Assembly (NCBI RefSeq): GCF_943914565.1
Contig: NZ_CALUCN010000005.1
Coordinates: forward strand, 147,514-211,513
From: an uncultured Tessaracoccus sp.
GTDB lineage: Bacteria > Actinomycetota > Actinomycetes > Propionibacteriales > Propionibacteriaceae
DNA length: 64,000 bases
Reading direction: 5' to 3'
Shown: one piece after another, positions 1 to 5,978 of the stretch
Layout of the letters: the number at the start of each line of letters is the position of its first letter
Numbering within the stretch: position 1 is the stretch's first letter
The notes under the pieces: model-generated
What the model saw: the letters and a program-made list of their open reading frames with translations, nothing else
What the model was told of the DNA's origin: nothing
Database searches by the model: none
Program-made: the position numbers and the translations under genes

Positions 1-819
1 CCACGTCGCTGCGCCGACGACGGCCACGACGAGCGCGAGCCACAGCGTGCGGCTGCCGCCCTCCCCCAGCAGGCGCCAGATGACGCCGTTCAGCGACTGG
101 TTGGACGAGTAGGCCACGCCGCCGACGCGGCTGGGGTCCAGCACCGCACGCGTGAGGAAGTCCCACGTCGAGTGCGGGAGCACGACCGCGCCCAACCCCG
201 TCGCGGCGAGGCCAGCAGCCGTCGCTCGGGCGACGCTGGCCCAGTCGCGTCGCAGCAGGAGGTACAGACCGAAGACCGCGGGTGTGAGCTTGATCGCCGC
301 GGCGAGTCCGGTGAGCGCGCCCCGCCACGGTCTCCGGGCGCCGACGCCGATGAGGTCCTCGACGACGAGCCAGCCGAGGAAGAGGTTGATCTGGCCGAGA
401 CGTTGGTTGACGAGGATCGGTTCAACGACCACCAGCGCGAGCAGGAGGATCACCGACGTCGCGACCGGTGACCTGCGTGTCCACGCGCTGGGCCGGACCT
501 CGCGTTCGAGCGCGACGACGCTCAGCCACAGCATCCTGGCCAGCGCCGCGGTGGACGACAGGACGAACAGCACACGGAGCAGCGGAGCGGGCAGCAGCGT
601 CAGCGGCGAGAACAGGAGCGCAGCGAACGGCGGATACGTGAACGGCAGCGGCCAGTGTTCGCTCGCGACGTAGAGATCGTCCGTACCGCTGACGGCCTCG
701 TTTCCCCCCCGGAGGTAGACCTCCAAGTCGATCTGCGTCGATGGGAGCAGCAGCAGCGTGAGCACGCTCGCAGCGCACACTGCTGCTCCCCACCGCCATG
801 TCTGGCCACTTTTGCGCAA
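1..819 (-). CDS. GT87-family polyprenol-phosphate-mannose mannosyltransferase, 3' end beyond the window
   Basis: Polytopic membrane glycosyltransferase of the GT87 (DUF2029) type. In actinobacteria these move mannose from polyprenyl-phosphate-mannose onto lipid or glycan acceptors outside the membrane. The minus frame stays open from about 840 to the left edge. After an N-terminal membrane segment come family-typical stretches: IDLEVYLRGG near the first loop, TYPPF, NQRLGQINLF, AAIKLTPAVF and SNQSLNGVIWRL. The C-terminus lies beyond position 1. The start is uncertain. A TTG ending at 819 has GGAAGG seven bases upstream; a TTG ending at 840 has GGGAGG seven bases upstream, but that site lies inside the 847-890 hairpin. 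The family call is confident; the acceptor is unknown. Confidence 0.82.
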   Translation of the reverse strand, partial: MRKSGQTWRWGAAVCAASVLTLLLLPSTQIDLEVYLRGGNEAVSGTDDLYVASEHWPLPFTYPPFAALLFSPLTLLPAPLLRVLFVLSSTAALARMLWLSVVALEREVRPSAWTRRSPVATSVILLLALVVVEPILVNQRLGQINLFLGWLVVEDLIGVGARRPWRGALTGLAAAIKLTPAVFGLYLLLRRDWASVARATAAGLAATGLGAVVLPHSTWDFLTRAVLDPSRVGGVAYSSNQSLNGVIWRLLGEGGSRTLWLALVVAVVGAATW

Positions 820-846
820 GAGCACACCTTCCTTCGCCAAAGTACA

Positions 847-890
847 ATCCTCCCGGTGAATTGGCGGCGTATCCAATTCACCGGGAGGAT
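847..890. terminator. Perfect 18-bp inverted repeat, probable terminator or attenuator
   Basis: Arms 847-864 and 873-890 are perfect complements around an 8-nt loop. The hairpin sits between two minus-strand genes: the I36-like gene, which stops at 904, and the GT87 gene. On the minus strand it is followed only by a mixed sequence with a short T-stretch, so it is not a textbook U-tract terminator. Its downstream arm contains the GGGAGG that would serve the upstream GT87 start, so it could also act on translation. Confidence 0.6.
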
Positions 891-903
891 CCGGAGCCTC
901 AGC

Positions 904-1275
904 TCAGCAATGGCCCACCGCGTCAGCCCGATCGTTGGTGCCGTCGGGAGCAATCATGACCTTCTCGCCCGGCATCACGCGGTTGAGTTGCTTGCGCTTA
1001 CCCGTGCCCTTCTCATAGTCATAGATACACACTGGCTTGGAAGTCCGGTTGTACCAACTGCTGGCCTTGTCCCTGAACGTGCCGAGATTGTAGTGCACGC
1101 TGCTCGCGGGAACGTCCTTGTGAGCCCCGCGCAGGCCACCATCTGCATAGACGCAGACGTACCCCTTCGCACAATCGTCTCCAGCGGCTGCGTGTGCTGG
1201 GATCTGGCCCAGCCAGAGAGGCAAGGTGGCTGCAGCAACGGCCATGGCGGCCAGTCGTCGAGTTGCCCGTCGCAT
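904..1275 (-). CDS. Secreted peptidase-inhibitor I36-like (beta/gamma-crystallin type) small protein
   Basis: A 123-residue protein. The Arg-rich N-terminus and hydrophobic stretch to about residue 28, ending in an AHA-AA cleavage context, indicate export by Sec. The mature part carries Cys pairs, a YVCVYADGG strand and a SSWYNRTS segment. These are typical of the peptidase inhibitor I36 / crystallin-fold proteins common in actinobacteria. In Streptomyces the I36 founder inhibits metalloproteases; inhibitory activity here is an inference. The start is supported by AAGGAGA just upstream on the minus strand. It lies head-to-tail with the GT87 gene and is separated from it by the 847-890 hairpin. 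Confidence 0.75.
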   Translation of the reverse strand: MRRATRRLAAMAVAAATLPLWLGQIPAHAAAGDDCAKGYVCVYADGGLRGAHKDVPASSVHYNLGTFRDKASSWYNRTSKPVCIYDYEKGTGKRKQLNRVMPGEKVMIAPDGTNDRADAVGHC

Positions 1276-1658
1276 ACGTCTCCTTTCCTTGTGGGACGCC
1301 GCGCGAATGGCGCGACGCTCGCACGATACAACTCGGACGGGTCATGGCACGCGCCTTGGGCGAGGGGCGGAGAAGCGGCCATCGCGCGTTGCCCTTGACG
1401 GAGTCGTCAGGTGGAACCGGCCTGCTCGTTGACAATGTCCTCGCGTCGTGCCTTCGCAGATGCAGACCCAGCCGATGGCGCCCCAACCCCGGTCAAGCGT
1501 CACTTCATGCGCGCCGACGATCCTTTTGCCACGCTTCGTCACGTACATCGAGCGTTCGAAGTGCCGCCCACCGCCTGCCAGGGAGCCCCGGACGGTGTTC
1601 CGCGCAGGTTGAGCCCGTCGAGAGCGCCCTGACCGAGCCCGCCACTACGTCGAGCAGC
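1276..1658. other. 383-bp stretch without a convincing gene
   Basis: It holds the promoter side of the I36-like gene. One minus-strand frame stays open from 1644 to 1342 with an ATG at 1548, which would give a 68-residue peptide starting MYVTKRGKRIVGAHEV. I recognise no family and see no clear ribosome site. It may be a decayed gene or noise. Base composition is slightly less GC-rich than the flanks. Confidence 0.4.
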
Positions 1659-1910
1659 TCAGAATGCCTCGGACCTGGTCCCTGCCCGCATCGCGCGCAT
1701 CGCGATGCGGAGAGCCCATACCCCGACGACGGCCAGGGCCCCGCCCACGAGCACATCGGGCCAGAGGAGCGACCAGTCGGCGTCGCCGCGGAGGACCAGC
1801 GCGACCCCGGAGCCTGGAATCCATCGGGCGATCGCGCCGAGCGCACCGGCAGCAACGGCGGGCACCACCATGCGAGACACCCAGGGCGCAAGTCGCGGAG
1901 AAGCGAACAA
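1659..1910 (-). CDS. Small membrane protein of unknown function
   Basis: Encodes up to 83 residues with two hydrophobic segments (about residues 14-33 and 51-71) and a basic C-terminal tail, so it is probably a two-helix inner-membrane protein. I do not recognise a family. The longest start, a TTG ending at 1910, lies inside the right half of the tRNA terminator hairpin (1905-1939). The next candidate is an ATG ending at 1871, which would remove the first 13 residues; neither has a strong ribosome site. It lies just downstream of the initiator tRNA on the same strand. It could be read-through transcribed, or it could be a non-functional frame. Confidence 0.4.
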   Translation of the reverse strand: MFASPRLAPWVSRMVVPAVAAGALGAIARWIPGSGVALVLRGDADWSLLWPDVLVGGALAVVGVWALRIAMRAMRAGTRSEAF

Positions 1911-1939
1911 CCCGCCCGACTGAGTCGGGCGGGTTGTTC
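1905..1939 (-). terminator. Rho-independent-like terminator after the initiator tRNA
   Basis: Perfect 16-bp arms, 1905-1920 and 1924-1939, with a 3-nt loop. It lies 6 bases past the 3' end of the tRNA gene on the minus strand. The stem starts and ends with GAACAACCC / GGGTTGTTC, so the outer stem supplies a few T residues but there is no long U-tract. Confidence 0.85.
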
Positions 1940-1945
1940 CGTTCG

Positions 1946-2019
1946 TAGCGGGGACAGGATTTGAACCTGTGACCTCTGGGTTATGAGCCCAGCGAGCTAC
2001 CGAACTGCTCCACCCCGCG
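1946..2019 (-). tRNA. Initiator tRNA-fMet (CAU)
   Basis: A 74-nt cloverleaf on the minus strand. The 5' end is CGCGGGG and the 3' acceptor strand is CCCCGCT plus discriminator A. The anticodon CAT lies at plus-strand 1983-1985 within a GGGCTCATAACCC stem-loop with three consecutive G:C pairs. The T arm contains GGTTCAAATCC. The unpaired position 1:72 (C and U) together with the three G:C pairs marks it as initiator, as in other actinobacterial fMet tRNAs. The 3' CCA is not encoded. Confidence 0.96.
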
Positions 2020-2256
2020 GTGCTCGATCTACACTAGCAACCCGGCGCTGGAAGTCAAAATCAGGTTCTGCGGCCAACCAACACCCACGACAGCGATCTG
2101 CCGGACACAGGGACGCGAGCCCGCACCCAAGGGACGCGCTCCCTGCACCATCGGACGCCGTCGACGCACCGCCCTGTGCGCGGTACTCGATCATCCCGGA
2201 CGGGCCGCACTCGATGATCCACTCGTGCCGCAGCCGGCGTGTTCGGCCAAGACGGT

Positions 2257-2262
2257 TAGGCT
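2257..2262 (+). promoter_or_regulatory. -10 box (TAGGCT) of a probable leaderless promoter
   Basis: TAGGCT ends 9 bases before the ATG at 2272 and no Shine-Dalgarno lies between them. Transcription would begin at or next to the start codon. No clear -35 element is seen. The preceding 2020-2256 holds nothing else I can identify. Confidence 0.5.
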
Positions 2263-2271
2263 GGGCGCGAC

Positions 2272-3342
2272 ATGAGTGGGAAGCCGCGCACGCAGCGCGA
2301 GGTGTGGATCGACGTCGCCAAGGGCATGGCGATCGCGCTCGTCGTGCTCGACCACGCCCGCCACCTGCTCACCCTCACCGAGATGCCGGTGCACCCGGTG
2401 TGGTCCTGGGTGGGCGAGACGTTCGCGTCGGTGCGGATGCCGGCCTTCTTCATGATCTCCGGCTTCTTCCTGTTCAAGTGGAAGGAGCGCGGCTGGCGGG
2501 CGTTCGTGAAGGGCAAGGTCGCGAGCTTCTTCTACCTCTACCTCGTGTGGGCGACGGTGTACTTCGTCGTGGACGGTCTCCTCGTGCGCCACCTCGACGA
2601 CCGGGTGCTGCACCTCACGCGCAGCGGCCCCATCCAGCACATCCTGCGCGTCGACACCCCGCTGTGGTACCTGGCCGCGCTCCCGGTGTTCTCCCTCGTC
2701 TGGTGGTGGACGCGCACATGGCCCGCGTGGATCCCCGTCACCCTCGCGTCTCTCGGGTACTTCGGCACGCAGTGGGGCGTCATCCGCTGGCCACACCTCA
2801 TCAGCACCGTCTTCACGATCGGGCTGGCCCACTACCTGTTCGCCTTCCTGATCGGCGCCCGGGCCACCGGCATCATCCGGCGCCTCATCCCCCGCGCGAA
2901 GCCGTGGCACCTGCTCGTGACGTTCACCGTCTGGATGCTCATGGTGTTCTTCCCGCCGCCGCTCAAGGGCCTGCTGTTCTTCGTGTCGGTGCCGACGCTG
3001 TTCATGTTCGCAGCCCTCGTCGCCTCGTCGCCGCGTGCGTCGCGACCGTTCCTGCTCATGGGCCGCCGCAGCCTGCCGATCTACGTCACACACTGGCTGC
3101 TCATCGAGGTCCAGCTCGGCATCACCCTGCGTTGGATCGACGACTGGCCCGCCTGGACAGGCACCTTCACGACGCCGCTGCTGTGGATCTCCTCGATCCT
3201 CATCGCACTCGGGATCTGGCACGCCACCAACGCCTGGCACTGGCTGTGGGCCCGCCCCGACCCGGACCCGGTCCCCGTGCTCAGCGACGTGGTGGACGCC
3301 CCACGCGTCGAACGCCCGTCCGGCTTCCACCGCCTGCGCTGA
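2272..3342 (+). CDS. Acyltransferase family 3 membrane protein
   Basis: A 356-residue polytopic membrane protein with about ten hydrophobic helices. It belongs to the acyltransferase-3 family, which O-acylates sugars or other extracytoplasmic acceptors. Supporting features are the N-terminal pattern WIDVAKGMAIALVVLDHARH, which includes the family's conserved H in the first helix, then PAFFMISGFFLF and the late PIYVTHWLLIE helix. The C-terminus is a short hydrophilic tail. It stands alone between the tRNA and the M16 genes and seems to be made from a leaderless mRNA. The acceptor cannot be deduced; fucose-4-O-acetylase-like labels are common for such proteins but not specific. Confidence 0.85.
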   Translation: MSGKPRTQREVWIDVAKGMAIALVVLDHARHLLTLTEMPVHPVWSWVGETFASVRMPAFFMISGFFLFKWKERGWRAFVKGKVASFFYLYLVWATVYFVVDGLLVRHLDDRVLHLTRSGPIQHILRVDTPLWYLAALPVFSLVWWWTRTWPAWIPVTLASLGYFGTQWGVIRWPHLISTVFTIGLAHYLFAFLIGARATGIIRRLIPRAKPWHLLVTFTVWMLMVFFPPPLKGLLFFVSVPTLFMFAALVASSPRASRPFLLMGRRSLPIYVTHWLLIEVQLGITLRWIDDWPAWTGTFTTPLLWISSILIALGIWHATNAWHWLWARPDPDPVPVLSDVVDAPRVERPSGFHRLR

Positions 3343-3386
3343 CCCCACCACCCGTCACGACTGGCCGCCGGGGTTGCCCGCGTGGC

Positions 3387-3392
3387 TAGGAT
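3387..3392 (+). promoter_or_regulatory. -10 box (TAGGAT) of a leaderless promoter
   Basis: TAGGAT ends 7 bases before the ATG at 3400, with no ribosome site between. This spacing also decides the start. A GTG at 3382 in the same frame would lie upstream of, and overlap, the -10 element, so 3400 is preferred. Confidence 0.55.
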
Positions 3393-3399
3393 CCGGGGC

Positions 3400-4656
3400 A
3401 TGCAGCCCTACCCCATCGCCACCCACACGCTCGACAACGGCCTGCGCGTCGCCGTGGCCGAGGCCCCGTCGCCAGGGGTGGCGGTCAACCTGTGGGTCGA
3501 GGTGGGTTCCTCCGACGAAGCCCCCGACCGCACCGGGTTCGCGCACCTGTTCGAGCACCTGATGTTCCAGGGGTCGACCCACGTCGCATCCGGGGAGCAC
3601 ATGGCCCTCGTCGAGTCGCTGGGCGGCACGGTGAACGCCACCACGTCGGCGGATCGCACGAGCTACTTCGAGACGGTGCCGCGCGGCGCGCTCGAGCTCG
3701 CGCTCTGGCTCGAGGCGGACCGCCTCGCCACGCTCGACATCTCCGCCGCGCACTTCGAGGCCCAGCGCGAGGTCGTCAAGGAGGAGAAGCGCGAGCGCTA
3801 CGACAACCAGCCCTACGGCGACCTCCTCGAACTCGTCATCGCCCAGCACTTCCCCACCGACCACCCGTACGGGCACCTCACGATCGGCTCGATGGCGCAT
3901 CTCGACGAGGCCGCCCTCGGCGACGTGACCGACTTCTTCGACACCTGGTACCGCGCCTCGAACACCCGCCTCGTGCTGGCCGGCCCGATCAGCCCCGACG
4001 AGGGCTTCCGCCTCGCGGAGCAGTACCTGGGGCACCTGCCCGCCCTCACTCCCCCGCCGACACGCGAACCGCTCGACCTGCCCCTGCTCGGCCCCACCAC
4101 GACGACGGTCACCCGCCCGGTGCCGTACTCGATCACCTACCTCTCCTGGCCGACGCCGCCCGCGGCGTCCAAGGCACAGTCCGCGCTCGACCTGGCCCTC
4201 ATGGTCCTCGCCGACGGGCACGCGGCACGCCTGCACCGCCGGCTCGTGCGAGACCTCGGCGTGGCGCAGGAGTGCCAGGCGACGAGCCTCACCCACCGTC
4301 GCGCACCCTCGGTCGCGCTGCTCATGGCGAGGCCCGCCGACGGCACGGATCCAGCCCGCCTCACCGGCGCTATGCGCGACGAGCTGACCCGATTCGTCGA
4401 CGAGGGTCCCACCGAGCAGGAACTCGCCCGCGCGCTCGCCCAGTACGAGCGCGCCTGGTTGTGGCAGCTCGCCACCGCCGAGGACCGCGCCGACGCCTGC
4501 AACGACGCGTGGCTGCTCTGGGGCGACCCCGGACGCATCAACACCCACCTGGACGACGTGCTCGCCCTCACCCCCGACACCGTCCGCGCCGCCGCAGCGA
4601 CCTGGCTGCACCCCGAGCACGCCCACGAACTGCGCTACCTGAAGGAGGACGCCTGA
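3400..4656 (+). CDS. M16-family zinc metallopeptidase, catalytic subunit
   Basis: A 418-residue insulinase/processing-peptidase family protein. The inverted zinc motif HLFEH is at residues 49-53, and the third ligand is the E128/E129 region of EVVKEEK, at the usual spacing. RERYDNQPYG and the later C-terminal M16 domain are also present. No signal peptide is seen, so it is probably cytoplasmic. The stop codon overlaps the next gene's ATG (TGATG), and that gene encodes a second M16 protein without the zinc site. The two should form an alpha/beta-type heterodimer like other bacterial split M16 proteases. The substrate is not known. Confidence 0.92.
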   Translation: MQPYPIATHTLDNGLRVAVAEAPSPGVAVNLWVEVGSSDEAPDRTGFAHLFEHLMFQGSTHVASGEHMALVESLGGTVNATTSADRTSYFETVPRGALELALWLEADRLATLDISAAHFEAQREVVKEEKRERYDNQPYGDLLELVIAQHFPTDHPYGHLTIGSMAHLDEAALGDVTDFFDTWYRASNTRLVLAGPISPDEGFRLAEQYLGHLPALTPPPTREPLDLPLLGPTTTTVTRPVPYSITYLSWPTPPAASKAQSALDLALMVLADGHAARLHRRLVRDLGVAQECQATSLTHRRAPSVALLMARPADGTDPARLTGAMRDELTRFVDEGPTEQELARALAQYERAWLWQLATAEDRADACNDAWLLWGDPGRINTHLDDVLALTPDTVRAAAATWLHPEHAHELRYLKEDA

Positions 4657-5966
4657 TGCGCCGCCCCACCGTCGACCTCAGCGCCACCGACTGGCAGTTC
4701 CCCGAGCCGCGGGTCCACACCCTCCCGAACGGCATCACCGTGTGGCACTTCCCGATGCCCGGCCAACACGTCGCCGCATTCGAGCTCGTGCAACCCATCC
4801 GGCTCACCGCCGAACCGCGCGAGCTCGAAGGCGTCGGCACCATCGCGCTCCACGCACTCGACGAATCCACCGTGCCGCACCCCGACATGCAGGAGCTCCT
4901 CGACCTCGAGGGCGCCGCCCTGCACGCCGCGGCGCACGTCCACGCCACCCGGTTCGGTGGGCTCGTCCCCGCCCGCCGGCTCGCCGGCGTGCTGCCGCTG
5001 CTCACCGAGTTCCTCACCGAGCCCGGCTACCACCCCGACGACGTCGCACTCCACGTCGAGGCGCAGGAAGCGGCCTTCCGCACCCGGCTCAGCACCCCCG
5101 CCGCAGCCGCGCGCTGGGCGCTGCGGATCGGCCTCTACGGCTCCGGACAGCGACAGGGCAGGCCCATCTGCGGAACGCCCGAGACCCTCGCCCGGATCAC
5201 CCGCGACGAGGTGCTCGCCTGGCACCGGCAGCACTACGCTCCCACCGGTTCGGTGCTCGTCGTCGCCGGCGACCTGCCCGACCTCGACACCCACGCCCTC
5301 GACGCCTGGCGGACGACGGCCACGCGCTCGCCCCTCGCGGAGCCCACCACCGCTGGCCCGGCGGTGCTCGTCGCCGACGTGCCCGGCGCCGTCCAGGCCA
5401 CGATCGTCGTCGCGCGGCGCAGCATCGGCCGCGACGACCCCCGCTGGGCCGCGGCACGCCTCGCGGGTCACGTGCTCGCCGGCGGCTTCGCCAGCCGGCT
5501 GAACCTCGAGCTGCGCGAACGTCTCGGCTACACCTACGGCATCGGCGGCGGCTTCGTGCCTGACCCCACCGGCAGCCTCCTGCAGGTCCAGACCAGCACC
5601 CGCACCGACGTCGCCGGCGACGCGCTCGAGCGCATCCTCGACGCCTTCCGCCTCGACACGCCGGTCACGGTCGCAGAGCTCGACGACGCGAAGGCGTTCC
5701 GCATCGGCATCGCGCCGCTCGCCAACGAGACCGCGGGCGACGTCGCGCAGCAGGCCGCAGCACTCGCCGAGGCGGGGCTCACGGTGGGGTACGTCAACCA
5801 GCACACCGAGCAGCTGCGCGCGGTCACGCCCGACGAGGCGAGCGCGACGTGGCGGGAGCTCGTCGACCCCTCGCAGTTCGTCGTCGCGATCGCCGGCGAC
5901 GCACGCACGCTGCTGCCCCAGCTCGCCGCGCACGACCCCCGCGTCGTCGCCCTCGACGAGGGCTGA
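4656..5966 (+). CDS. M16-family protein lacking the zinc motif, partner subunit
   Basis: A 436-residue M16 homologue. Where the catalytic partner has HxxEH this one reads LHALDES, so it cannot bind zinc in the normal way. It keeps the C-terminal M16 features, including GGFASRLNLELRERLGYTYG, the Arg/Tyr segment that grips substrate in paired M16 enzymes. It starts on an ATG sharing one base with the stop of the upstream subunit, so translation is probably coupled. It is probably the substrate-binding half of a heterodimer. Family assignment is firm; the pairing is inferred from gene order. Confidence 0.92.
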   Translation: MRRPTVDLSATDWQFPEPRVHTLPNGITVWHFPMPGQHVAAFELVQPIRLTAEPRELEGVGTIALHALDESTVPHPDMQELLDLEGAALHAAAHVHATRFGGLVPARRLAGVLPLLTEFLTEPGYHPDDVALHVEAQEAAFRTRLSTPAAAARWALRIGLYGSGQRQGRPICGTPETLARITRDEVLAWHRQHYAPTGSVLVVAGDLPDLDTHALDAWRTTATRSPLAEPTTAGPAVLVADVPGAVQATIVVARRSIGRDDPRWAAARLAGHVLAGGFASRLNLELRERLGYTYGIGGGFVPDPTGSLLQVQTSTRTDVAGDALERILDAFRLDTPVTVAELDDAKAFRIGIAPLANETAGDVAQQAAALAEAGLTVGYVNQHTEQLRAVTPDEASATWRELVDPSQFVVAIAGDARTLLPQLAAHDPRVVALDEG

Positions 5967-5978
5967 CGCGGGCAGGGC

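Noticed and set aside
1342..1548. Minus-strand 68-residue frame in the gap after the I36-like gene
   Set aside because: No ribosome site, no recognised family, and it overlaps several equally open frames; left as a possible remnant only.
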